A DNA stretch of 47,172 nt, taken from positions 1 through 47,172 of the forward strand of contig JALJEE010001153.1 in NCBI GenBank assembly GCA_023231475.1. Direction: 5' to 3'. Positions 1-9,304 of the stretch are shown in pieces (the first letter of the stretch is position 1; every line of letters begins with the position of its first letter). Both the position numbers and the translations under genes were made by a program. This DNA is from Seison nebaliae. Taxonomy: Eukaryota > Rotifera > Pararotatoria > Seisonacea > Seisonidae. The notes beneath the pieces were generated by a model. It saw only the letters and a list, made by a program, of their open reading frames with translations. It was not told the DNA's origin and did not search any database.

Positions 1-23
1 GAAAATTAGTAGGAGCCAAATTA

Positions 24-56
24 CTTGACGAGATATCCTCTTTGGATCTCGTCAAG
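24..56. repeat. Short near-perfect hairpin
   Basis: Two 9-nt arms (24-32 and 48-56) are exact reverse complements. After a 2-nt bulge, a further 4-bp stem (35-38 with 44-47) closes on a 5-nt loop. A T-rich stretch follows on the plus strand. It may be the edge of a decayed mobile element or a chance hairpin; no function is claimed. Confidence 0.5.
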
Positions 57-274
57 TTTTTTAGAAGAAGAATCTCAAAAAGAGAGTCTCAATCAAGCCA
101 ATCAAACAGAAAATATTACAAGACACCAAATACATATAAATTCGACACAATAATTTCTTTAGAACAAAGTTGATCTGCTTACCATAAAATTCTAATTAAT
201 AACATTTCTTTCCCATTTTATGCTTTTTTCAATTTATTGAGAATTAAATAAATACTTTTGATAATTAATTTTTT

Positions 275-660
275 TTTAATTTTAAATTAATAATCTCCTC
301 GGGGTAATGTAAAAAGAAATAATGATAATTCATTTCAAATGAATCATTTGTCTCGATCAGTTCACGGCCTCGATAGATAAATGGAAGTAAATTATTGGGA
401 ATGAGTTCAGAAATGTTGAAGGAATTCATCATTTCCGTCAATGAAGCGAGAGATTGTGGATATTGTCAATCGTAATATTTGGAAAAGAATTTAGTAGGAG
501 AGTTGAACTCTTCACATTGATGAGAAGATGGAAATGCGAATAGTCAATTATTGATATTGGTAATAAGTACGTAATATCTCGACATTAGCAACAGTGGAAA
601 AGGTGGTAACTGTAAGATCGTAAACATGAACGCTCTATTGAATGGACGTGTACATCCTCG
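275..660 (-). mobile_element. Decayed LINE fragment (C-terminal region, second copy)
   Basis: This stretch can be aligned by eye, with gaps, to 1677-2060 of the neighbouring non-LTR retrotransposon in the same orientation. Shared landmarks are the CGGGGTAA core near 300 and 1685, a block containing ATTGATGAGAAGATGGAA-like sequence near 520 (counterpart near 1896), and AACATGAA-GCTCT near 626 (counterpart near 2004). No open frame survives, so it is a more degraded copy than its neighbour. It was presumably a separate insertion or a broken-off piece of the same family. The ends are approximate because the homology fades on both sides. Confidence 0.55.
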
Positions 661-890
661 GTTACGGAGCGGTACTCACCCTTGTTTCAGTTCACCCCCT
701 TCTCTATTTTCGCAGAGAAACTCACCCTTAATAAAATTCGCTAATTTAGTTGGAGTTCGGAGAAAAACTCACCTCATAAAATTATATTAACTAAAGTTGA
801 TTTTAAGAGTACTCTTAGAGTAGAGTTAATAAACGTTTATTAATAGTTTAATATAGATTAGTTTATTATTTATTATATTTATAAGATTAA

Positions 891-1670
891 TTAGAAATGT
901 TTAAGAAAATATATTTTGGTATTAAAAATGCCGTACATTTTGCAGAAAAAATCTTCTATTTTCTCTACATCGAAATCGGCTATAAATTTTTTTATTTTTT
1001 CCTCTTTTTCAATATCCACTTTACGAACACGTTTTCGAATACCCTCTACCACTAATTTAAATTGGACATTTTCGTGTTGGAAAAATTTGTGTAAATAATT
1101 TTCGAACATAGGACGCGTTGGATGATGATATGGATTTAAGAATTTTAAACCATTATTCTTCCCCTCCAATAAATTATTGGTTCAGGGAATTCCGTCAATT
1201 GTCCATTGAGAATTTGTCCATAATCGTGGTGGATATCGAGCATTAATGAAAATATTGAAAGATTGACTATAAATGGCACGATGAGTTGCGAAGAATTTTC
1301 ATAAAAACTTCGAACTAGAACATACTGATCTTCCTCTACAGTAGCCTGAACTTTGATTGCCGATTGTCAGCTTTGTTGCTTGATTTTTCGGATGTTGCGT
1401 TCTATCGGGGGACAGTAGTTGAATCTTCTAAAAAAATTTCGTCAGCGATTGTGCATGTCGCTTGTGCAATATCTCGGCAGACTGTTTCCCGGGATTTCTC
1501 CAGGAATCTAGGATGCGAAATTTCTTCGCCTTGTTTCTCGTGAGTATGATTATTGTCGTATGATAATATTTCCTGTTCTCTCAATAGAACCTGCGCTTTA
1601 CAATTAGCTCGTCTATTCTTCGATCAATAATAGAGAATTTTACCCGTACCGTATTTTTTAAAATTTTTTT
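891..1670 (-). mobile_element. Decayed MULE DNA transposon fragment with FLYWCH finger
   Basis: Read on the minus strand, broken frames give first a FLYWCH-like finger remnant near 1640-1540 (LYY, a stop where Trp would be, then NRRANCKAQ and a terminal H-T-H). Next comes a linker near 1500-1385 with a PRYRT/IERNIRKIK-like motif. Last, near 1230-891, is a transposase C-terminal region with an F-NARYPPRLWTN block, IPRTNN and LLEG. That order (FLYWCH, linker, a PRTNN-xxEG block) is typical of Mutator-like transposases in invertebrates. The catalytic centre between 1385 and 1240 is mostly lost or scrambled, and several stops and frame changes are present. The longest surviving frame, 891-1169, is 92 codons. 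No terminal repeats were identified. Confidence 0.6.
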
Positions 1671-3180
1671 TATATAATCCCCGCGGGGTAAATTATAAAG
1701 GAAACGAAATAACTCATCAGATGAGTTATTGCAAATAAGTGATTTGCCCTGATCCACGTAGGTACGTAAAGAGTCAGGAATGAAGGAATCGATATTAAAG
1801 TTGTTGATTAAAGAGCGGGCGGTCTCTAGAGAAGTAGGTACCGTTAATGAATAATAAAGCGAAAAGAAGTTGATAGGAGAAGAGAATATCTCACATTGAT
1901 TAAAAGATGGAATCGGAAAATCGGAAGAAGTTACAGATTCTAGTAATTTAACGTACCTAACCGCGAGAAGAAGTGGTAAAGGCTTCAGCTCCGACATAGA
2001 GAACATGAAGGCTCTGTTGAAACGTTTACCACAACGGAGTAACATCCGTATTGTTCTGTTGTATGTTCGATCGAGAGATCGTAATGACTTATTAAGTTGA
2101 CGATAATGAGGCAGCGAGACCATAGAAATCACAGCAATAAGTTATAAACAATCGAAGTTTCAGTGAAATAGGAAAGAATTTGCAACGATGAAAGAAAGAA
2201 TAGAACATCCGCAAAAATTTGCATTTAATTTAATCAGTCAATTTCGAAGACTTTTTTCTATTGTCCAACTGACAACCAAGAAATTCAATTTCTTTCGAAA
2301 TTATTAAACTGAAATTACTACAGGAAGAAAGATTATGAATGTTCGTCAAAATTTTAGATTTAGATTCATTGATTTGAATCCAAATTGTTGCCAATCGAGA
2401 TTTCACAATGCTGAGGATGTTGTGGCAATTTTTTGCAGAATTGCAGCAAATAACCATATCATCCACGAAAGAGTATAGTACCGGAAAACAAAACTCCCAA
2501 TTCTGAAGGAATAATGATTATTTACATGACAGAGAATTTCATCAACTAATTTACCGAAAATCCAAGGAGCCAAAATGGAACCTTGTCGCACATCTTTATT
2601 AATAGCCAAGAATTCAGAAAAACTAGAATTCCATTTGACGACACCTTTGCCGATATAAGTTTAATGAAATTAATCGAATAAGAATCGAGACCAGCCTCAT
2701 CTAGAACTCGTAGTCCTTCTTGAATATTGACAGAATCGAAAGCCTTTGTGGCGTCAATAAAATAAAAAACGAACGTCGTATTAACGGAACGACATAATGA
2801 GATTAAGAACTTCAACAATAAAATTAATGGAAGAGTACCTCTACTCACCTTACGATAAGCGAATTGGTAGAACGAAGAATATAGATTGAGCGAGAATATA
2901 TTCTTAATAATTTGTTCGATAATTTTTATGAGACCATTTGTTATACAAATAGAACGATACGAGTTGACATCAGACAAAGGTTTACCATGTCCTTTATAAA
3001 CAGTAATGATGGAAAATCATATTACTCATATAGCTATAATCGATATTACATAGAAGGATCTTATTAATATGGTTGATAATTAGTTGAATCGACGTTTCGT
3101 CAAGTCCAGATACCAACTTGAAACACCAATCATCGACACCATGCGATTTAACCATGCAAGATGTTATATAAAAAAAAAAC
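1670..3180 (-). mobile_element. Decayed non-LTR retrotransposon (LINE), reverse transcriptase region
   Basis: On the minus strand, broken frames contain consecutive reverse-transcriptase landmarks. These are a GVDDW/LVSGL pre-RT segment near 3120, a YRSICITNGLIKIIEQ block near 2950 (the YRPISL region), motif A FIDATKAFDSVN near 2740, motif B VRQGSILAPWIF near 2590, and motif C FVDDMVI near 2460. About 180 residues of thumb/C-terminal region follow (2132-1670). FVDD and KAFD place it with non-LTR elements, not LTR elements. Frame changes separate the blocks, so no intact enzyme is encoded. No endonuclease, ORF1 or tail was seen. A second, more decayed piece lies at 275-660, and a MULE fragment sits between the two. 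Confidence 0.8.
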
Positions 3181-3233
3181 AAACGGAAAATGTTATAATA
3201 ATAATGGAGATTAATTTTGAGTGAAAGAAACAA

Positions 3234-3618
3234 AATTTCTCTGTTCGTTTATCGAGAACAGAATGAAAATTAAAAAACAAACAATTTGAGAGTAGGAGAA
3301 AGTTTGAAATAGTAAAATAAATAATTCTCTTTACTAACTGAATTAAAAATTCTCTTTGTCATTAGAAATGTCCTTCAAATGTTCATGCTAAATTACTGAA
3401 ACTACTGAAAAATGAATGACAATGGTTTCTCCTCAATTCAAGTTCAATAATAATGCAATGACAAATGGAGATAATATTGTTGATAATTAATTGAAGCCAT
3501 AAATTTGAAATGAAAAATGCATGGGAGCTATTCATTTGGACAACTAATCAATAGTTGTACATGTGGTGGGGTAAATCGGACATCGTGGTTGGACATTTCG
3601 AATAATTTCGGTACAATA
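3234..3618. other. Intergenic stretch, HP1 upstream region
   Basis: AT-rich sequence between the dead retrotransposon and the HP1 start. The HP1 reading frame is open back to 3517, but the earlier in-frame ATG adds 34 residues unlike HP1. I see no RNA gene or clear promoter element here. Confidence 0.4.
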
Positions 3619-4092
3619 ATGAGCGAAATGGAAGAGGAATATGTTGTCGAGAAGATTTGTGGTCGTCGAACTAAAAACGGCAAAACGGAATATTTTCTGA
3701 AATGGGTCGGATACACACATAACGATAACACTTGGGAACCAGAAGAGAATTTGGGTTGTCCGGAACTGGTGGAGGAATATGAGAAGGAGTCTAAACTGAA
3801 GACGAAGGAGAAAAAGAAGGCTTCTCTCATTCTCGATGAAATTATTGAGAATGATGAAATTTTGGATAAATATGTCGCTGAGAAAATCATGGGTGCAACA
3901 GAACACGACGGTGAGTTAATTTTAATGATGAAATGGTTAGTAAGTTTATTTTGAAATTGACAAACGATTTTTTCCGTTTTTAGGAAAGGCGTTCAGAAAA
4001 CTTCTTTCATCAACATCAAAAAAGCAAGAGGAAGATATTCTCAATTGATAATTGATTTCTTTTTGGAACGACTTATTTGGGATTCGAAATAA
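3619..4092 (+). CDS. Heterochromatin protein 1 (HP1/CBX family), minimal form
   Basis: Two exons, 3619-3935 and 3984-4092, joined across a 48-nt intron (GTTAGT...TTTTAG) give 141 aa. The chromodomain spans about residues 8-57 (YVVEKI...NTWEPEENL); the H3K9me-binding aromatic cage is Y8, W29 and Y32. The chromoshadow domain starts near residue 86 ([18 protein letters not shown]) and ends in LIWDSK, where the family has its C-terminal Trp. The family reads methylated H3K9 and dimerises through the chromoshadow domain to recruit PxVxL partners in heterochromatin. The linker is only about 30 residues and there is almost no N-terminal tail, so this is shorter than fly or human HP1 (about 180-210 aa). 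A GTAAGT lies 4 nt after the used donor, but using it destroys the chromoshadow frame. The start at 3619 was chosen because it immediately precedes the acidic tail and chromodomain. Confidence 0.9.
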
Positions 4093-4179
4093 AATCGGAA
4101 TTTTTGTATATTAAGTGAAAGTGAAAGTGAAAGATATTTTGTTAAGAAAATAATTTTAAATCTTGTTTCATATTTTTCA

Positions 4180-5668
4180 ATGAAAAATTTTATATGTTTC
4201 TTACTTCTCTTATTTGGACGTGGGAGATCGGAGAGATGTTCCTTCAATTTACACTCGTCACATGTTAAAGATTTTCTGAGAGTTTGTTCTGCCGAATCGA
4301 ACGGAACGGCCATGTGCTTTCCTGGTTGGTTGTCCAACTTGTTTCTCCAAAATATTTCAAGTTGTTTAGGGAAATTATTTGTGAATTTTATTCGAGTGAA
4401 ATCGTTCGCCAATTGCGGAGAATGGACGAAAAGAATGCCTATCAGAATATTTGGAGAGAACTTATTTTTAGAGAATGAAGGAAGAAGGAACGAATCGATT
4501 TGTAGATTTTCAAAAAAAAATTTTGAGTTGGATCCTAAAGAAGTTTTAGGATTTTGATAGGAAACTAATGTTTTCATATCTCTTATCTGTTTGTAGTTGG
4601 AGGGAGAGAATTATTTCTTTACTCACTCCAATATCTCCTCGTTAATTCTTTCATTTGAAGTGGCTATTGATCGTGAATTGTCGTATTTTTGTAAGTTAAT
4701 CAAATTGTCGAACAATGAATTATTAACTCGATTAGTTGTTTCATGAACGGGGGAGATGTGATGGAAGGAAATTGCAGATTTAGTGGTTTACTTTTGTGGA
4801 ATTTCATCAATTTCCTCAATTATTTACAGGTAATTTATATTTAAATTATTTCCATAAATTGGTACTAAACATTCCTTTGACTACTTCATCCCAAGTGGGC
4901 GAATGGATAGATAACGTGAAATCGTTGTCAGACAATCTTACCACATTCTTCATATCATGTTTGGCAGGTTCTCTTTTTGTTGATGGTCGAAGAAAAAATG
5001 AGAAATTTTCAGATGACAATTCCATCACGTATTTGTCAAGACGATTTGACAACGACGAATTGAGATGTTAAATATTCTTCAAATGGATTAAATCGAAATA
5101 TTATGCTTTTTAGATTGGCTACAGAAACGTGGAAAGAATGGAATGCTTATTTCATTGAACGATAGTGGAGATTTGATATCATCTGATCTTTACAAATTTA
5201 TTGGAGGAGATTTTGAAAAAGGTTCATTATTTCATTATTTTTCCATTTTTTAATTATTTCTCTGATTTTGATGATGAAGAATATAACAATCTTACTAATC
5301 TTGCTTCACATTTCCAAATGAAATATTATACAATGATCCGATATGGTGGAGTATTGATTTGTGGAGTTGTTATTCTCGCCGTCATCATCACTGTGGAAGT
5401 GACGAATCGACGATTGAAGAAGTCGCCACTGAATGTGGGAATAAAATATGAGGAATTGGAGGCAAAATTTATGGAGTATGCGAGAAGTTTGAAAGAATTG
5501 AAACATTCATCTTATTCGTCTTCCGTGAGCTATCGGAACAGTAATGTTCGAACACCAAACAGTCACGACTATACGTACAATTACAGTGAGGAAGATTCGA
5601 AGGTGTTATTGAACGAGTCAGATTCGGAAGGAACATCAGATACAACAACTTCATACTTATCCAGTTAA
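4180..5668 (+). CDS. Unrecognised type I membrane protein (about 396 aa)
   Basis: Proposed exons are 4180-4542, 4597-4690, 4830-5066, 5114-5221 and 5280-5668, which join in frame to 396 aa. The protein begins with a signal peptide (MKNFICFLLLLF). It continues with a roughly 280-residue extracellular part carrying scattered Cys and N-glycosylation sequons (NGT, NIS, NES, NLT). One transmembrane segment follows (GGVLICGVVILAVIITVEV), then a tail of about 90 residues that starts basic (NRRLKK), is rich in Ser and Tyr, and ends acidic. I do not recognise the family; the OSTM1-like layout (Cys-rich lumenal part, one C-terminal helix) was considered but sequence support is weak. The second intron (139 nt) is uncertain: it could instead be two short introns around an 8-nt exon, which keeps the frame. 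It starts 87 bp after HP1 on the same strand. Confidence 0.6.
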
Positions 5669-5885
5669 TTGATGAGTGGATGAGATTGTGGTAGAATAAT
5701 AAAAAATATAAATTTAACAAGAAACGGTTGGACCGAAGTAGAAAATAGTGAAATTGATTTCGTTTTAAGTTTTTAATTTTTCTAAAAAAGTCCATTCACT
5801 TTTTTGTTATATCACAACTTCCAAGATTGAGCAAGAAGAGAGAGAGGGGCTGCGTGGGAATGAAAGGGAGTTGGACCGAACGGGC

Positions 5886-6620
5886 ATGTACGCCAATCCA
5901 ATTCCGACGGATCATCTCGCCGAATTAAACAAGAAATTTATGTCGATTCCCAGTCGATTTCGTAAACTCAAACGAAGAAGCGAAGATCATTATATGTTAA
6001 ATGAGATTAATTCCTTATTCGAGATGTTAGTCAATCGACCATACGCATATGAGCAACACGAAGAATTGTTGTCAGATTACGTGGTAAATGGGATTTATGA
6101 GAAATGTTCCTTTATTTATGTACATTACATTCCATGGAATGGATATCCGTGGACGAATGAAGATATGAAATTGGCATTCTCGAAAGCGAGTCAATTCGGA
6201 GAGATCGAATCACAGGAAGAATTACTCAAATCGCTCATGAATATGAAAGTGAGTGATATCTGTTCTATCGACGTAGCGGAAGTTCTTTTCAAATGTCGAT
6301 ACAAAAATTTACTTTCCATCATGGCCGACATGTTCTCCAACGAATGTAATGTCAAATATTTCGATGCTCTCGTTCTCTGTGTGCATTGTGGTCTGCCCGC
6401 TTATCAACGTTTCATTTTTATTACAACAATTTTATTAATACGAAGTCTCATCGTCCAACAATTGGGAATGGCTTATGGGCGTTGGGAGAAATTGACTGCC
6501 GTTTTCGGTAATTGGAATATTTATGAAACGAACGAACCCATCGTCTTCATTCCAGAATATATACTGGGAAAGACATATGGAGACACGTTAAGTGAAAAAA
6601 TGGAAATGAATCATATGTGA
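5886..6620 (+). CDS. Unrecognised 244-aa protein
   Basis: The frame is open from 5769 to the stop at 6620. The first in-frame ATG is 5886, giving 244 aa, and an upstream exon cannot be excluded because the frame stays open before it. The N-terminal 60 residues are charged and helical (ELNKKF, RFRKLKRRSEDHY). The middle contains YVHYIPWNGYPW. The C-terminal third contains a Cys/His-bearing stretch (CNVKYFDALVLCVHC) and a moderately hydrophobic helix (FIFITTILLIRSLIVQQL) that could be buried or membrane-associated. I do not recognise a family. It is convergent with CPTP, with only 75 bp between the two stop codons. Confidence 0.6.
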   Translation: MYANPIPTDHLAELNKKFMSIPSRFRKLKRRSEDHYMLNEINSLFEMLVNRPYAYEQHEELLSDYVVNGIYEKCSFIYVHYIPWNGYPWTNEDMKLAFSKASQFGEIESQEELLKSLMNMKVSDICSIDVAEVLFKCRYKNLLSIMADMFSNECNVKYFDALVLCVHCGLPAYQRFIFITTILLIRSLIVQQLGMAYGRWEKLTAVFGNWNIYETNEPIVFIPEYILGKTYGDTLSEKMEMNHM

Positions 6621-6695
6621 GAATAATGTGTGTATGTCTCTCTCTCTGTCTGTCTATCTATCTGTCCATCTGTCCAAATGAACTTGACAAACAAT
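6621..6695. other. Shared 3' spacer with pyrimidine-rich simple repeat
   Basis: This 75-bp spacer between two convergent stop codons contains a TCTCTC/TGTC/TATC simple-sequence tract near 6636-6675. The transcripts of both neighbours must end in or across it, so their 3' ends very likely overlap. Confidence 0.5.
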
Positions 6696-7355
6696 TTAAG
6701 GTAAATCTAATAAATCATATTTCTTATACAACTTCTCCGTATGATCATATACGCGTCGTATGACTGTGAATGTTTTAGTCGTGATTTCATCCCTAACGGA
6801 TTCCAATTCATATTGGTCATATGGTAATAAGGAATTGATCAAATAATCACGATTAGGTAATCCGTAGAGTGCGAGTGAAATCGTCTTTCGAATGACCCAA
6901 CTGTGATATTGTCCCAACGTCTCTTTATAAGATCCGTTGGCGATTTCATGTATACTATCACTCCCATCACTCTTCATCTTATATACTCGTTCAATGAACA
7001 ATGAAATAAAATCAAGAGCACGATGCAATCGTAATAGAGTTCGAGAACCGGATGGATCGGGACATTTATTGCCAGTATTAGCTCTACCAATCTTCGTTTC
7101 ATAATCGAGCATTTGATCTATCGTGAAATAATTGTCTTGTTGTGGCGATTGTCTCCATCGTCGAAGTATAAGAAGTTTTTCGTGAATATCTCTTGTGACG
7201 AATGTGAACACTGTTCCCAACGTATTCAAATATTTCTCCAATTCTTCAAAACCTTTTATATACGGGTCGAGTTTTATGTATTTCGAATTATCATCATAAC
7301 TCTCTGTAAACAGATTTCCCAAAGTGTACAGACTGAATGTGTTTGTTTTTTCCAT
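6696..7355 (-). CDS. CPTP: Ceramide-1-phosphate transfer protein (GLTP fold)
   Basis: A single exon encodes 219 aa, close to the human CPTP length of 214. The whole frame follows the GLTP fold: LDPYI near residue 29, LNTLGTVFTFVTRD at 43-56, SRTLLRLHRAL at 104-114, YHSWVIRK from 150, and the C-terminal end LLDLP identical to human CPTP. The phosphate/ceramide-binding residues of the family are present (D56, K60, R105, R109, H151). These proteins shuttle ceramide-1-phosphate between the trans-Golgi and other membranes in the cytosol. The basic site with two Arg and one Lys fits C1P rather than glycolipid binding. No targeting peptide is present. The gene is convergent with the unknown gene at 5886-6620. 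Confidence 0.93.
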   Translation of the reverse strand: MEKTNTFSLYTLGNLFTESYDDNSKYIKLDPYIKGFEELEKYLNTLGTVFTFVTRDIHEKLLILRRWRQSPQQDNYFTIDQMLDYETKIGRANTGNKCPDPSGSRTLLRLHRALDFISLFIERVYKMKSDGSDSIHEIANGSYKETLGQYHSWVIRKTISLALYGLPNRDYLINSLLPYDQYELESVRDEITTKTFTVIRRVYDHTEKLYKKYDLLDLP

Positions 7356-7569
7356 TCAACTCCTGTCGTTATTATATATACAAAATCAAATTAGTTTTCA
7401 ATCGAACAAAATATATATTTTCCTATTTCTCTTTCTCATCCGAAATATCAAGTTCTTTTCAATTGACTCTCTCGTCTTCAAATAAGTCGAGACGAAGCTT
7501 CTCATTCAAGTACCACATTCTCTCTTTCATTTATTTTAATAAGAAAATGAAGAAATTTAATTTTTTATT

Positions 7570-8100
7570 TCAATAATCTTTCGGAACGTCAATCTTATAT
7601 AATGCTTTATCAAATATTGACGTTTGATATGGATACAATAATTGTCCACTCTGAAATTCATCTCTCCAACAATTCATCAAATCAGGTTTAATTGTCACTT
7701 TTGTTGGTATCGACGTTTTACTTATATAACCAAGTGGACGATACAATCCATTCTTCTTCTCATTCTCTTCCACATTGGAGTCCAGACAAAAAATTTTATC
7801 TGATTTCCCAAAGTTTGTCACTTTATTTGCCGCGTCCGCACGAATATCTTCTAGTTCGTCTGAATTGAAATTCTTTTCAATCTTTTTCAAACGTTCTCCA
7901 TTTTCCAAATTCTCTAATTTCTTCTTTATATCATTCTCTAGTTCATTTCTTAAAGAAATCATATTTTCTCGTTCCCTTAAAACATCATTCTTTCGATGAT
8001 TGACTGTTTGAGATAGGCCGGTGAAATGTCGATCTAATGGATGTTCTGTTTTCTCGAATGACGACAAATTTCGCGGAGTAGATTCATCTCCTTCGTTCAT
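7570..8100 (-). CDS. Unrecognised small coiled-coil protein (176 aa)
   Basis: The first ATG in the frame is at 8100, giving 176 aa. The N-terminal half is strongly charged and predicted helical or coiled-coil (residues about 45-95, rich in E, N, K and R). The C-terminal half is different: compact and proline/tyrosine-containing, with GLYRPLGYISK, CWRDEF and LLYPYQTSIFDKALYKI. Short helical proteins with such aromatic tails occur among axonemal inner proteins, but I cannot assign one. No signal peptide or membrane segment is present. It lies 214 bp upstream of CPTP on the same strand. Absence of an upstream exon is not proven. Confidence 0.55.
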   Translation of the reverse strand: MNEGDESTPRNLSSFEKTEHPLDRHFTGLSQTVNHRKNDVLRERENMISLRNELENDIKKKLENLENGERLKKIEKNFNSDELEDIRADAANKVTNFGKSDKIFCLDSNVEENEKKNGLYRPLGYISKTSIPTKVTIKPDLMNCWRDEFQSGQLLYPYQTSIFDKALYKIDVPKDY

Positions 8101-8600
8101 TTTATTCGTCAAATATACTTTCTCGCAATTAGACTTTTTAAGATTATTTTGAAAAAAGTTTTTATGTTATTTATGTCTGGAATTCAATTTTCTCATATTT
8201 ACCATTAAACATCTCAACAAACTAAAGCTCAAGTTGGTTGTTATGGTTACTGTAAAATAAAATGAATAATTTTTTATAATTTCCAAATAATAAATACTGG
8301 AATGGAAAAGAACTAAAAACATTTCCATATCATTGAATTCCATTCGTTCTATCATTCTTCTAACCTGAACATTGAAATCTGATTATGGAATGTGATTCAA
8401 TGATGACAATGTCTGACGACAATGATGATATCGGACTGACTATTTCATCTTATACTTCAATATTTACTTAGGAATCATAAATATTCTTTTGAGCTGAAAT
8501 ATCCGTACATACTGTCTATACATACTTCACGTACAAACCCAATATGTCCATTAACTTCAAACTTACAACTTGTTAGTAAGATAAGTCGAGCTAATTTCTA
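8101..8600. other. Gene-free stretch
   Basis: AT-rich intergenic sequence upstream of the small coiled-coil gene. A 62-codon minus frame at 8167-8355 has no signal peptide or motif and looks accidental. Nothing else is recognisable. Confidence 0.4.
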
Positions 8601-8718
8601 ACAAGGGAAGTATCTGATAGGCAGGAAACGAAATTGAAAATAAAAAAACTAAAACACGTTAAAAATAATACTAATCAGGATAGCATTTTTATTTTTTGCC
8701 AAATAGTTCAATTAGTGT

Positions 8719-8758
<40 letters not shown>

Positions 8759-9133
8759 CTAGAGCATGAATTGCTCTTAAAATATTAAATTTTTTGTGGT
8801 TAAGAAAAAAATTCATTAAAAAAAATGACAATAAAAAATTTTTTAAAATTTTTGTGGGAAATTTTACAATGGGGGAATCTTCTTAGAATCACAAAAATCG
8901 TATATATCACCATTATTCCACTGATTCGTAATTTATGAGTTTTCCACCATTATACTAATTGAAACTAATTGAACTATTTGGCAAAAAATAAAAATGCGAT
9001 CCTGATTAGTATTATTTTTAATGTATCTTACGTTAGTATAATGTTTAGTTAATGTGTTGTATAATAATAATAATATAATGTTAGTTTTTTTTATTTTCAA
9101 TTTCGTTTCTTGCCTATCAAATACTTCCCTTGT
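8601..9133. mobile_element. Foldback / MITE-like element with long inverted arms
   Basis: The left arm (8601-8716) is the reverse complement of the right arm (8964-9133) over almost its whole length. For example, ACAAGGGAAGTAT (8601-8613) pairs with 9121-9133, and TTTTTGCCAAATAGTTCAAT pairs with the inner end near 8966. The right arm carries about 50 extra bases absent from the left, and a few single differences exist. The 247-bp centre holds a run of 32 A (8723-8754) and otherwise AT-rich sequence with no coding content. Structure and size suggest a non-autonomous DNA transposon. A target-site duplication could not be recognised. Confidence 0.75.
8723..8754 (+). repeat. Homopolymer of 32 A
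   Basis: An uninterrupted A run lies inside the foldback element, just after its left arm. It could be a retroposed tail inserted into the element or polymerase slippage. Its exact length in the assembly is unreliable. Confidence 0.85.
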
Positions 9134-9304
9134 AAGTTTTATTAACATGACTCATAATTGAAAAGTTGTTAGATAAAAATAATATTTTCAAATATCAATC
9201 TCCTTCAACTTATGCGGATGTTGTAAAAATGTTGATGAGTATAAAAATAAGAAAATTAAAGAATAAGAAAGAATTTTTATTAAATTAATTCGACAATTAT
9301 TTAA

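Noticed and set aside
1670-3180. LTR-type or viral reverse transcriptase
   Set aside because: KAFD and FVDD motifs with a GVDDW pre-RT block fit non-LTR elements; no protease, integrase, capsid or end repeats are present.
3940-3945. GTAAGT as the HP1 intron donor
   Set aside because: It gives a frame that ends without the chromoshadow domain; GTTAGT at 3936 restores it exactly.
8933-9148. 71-aa minus-strand ORF
   Set aside because: It lies in the right arm of the foldback element and mirrors sequence in the left arm; no coding motif.
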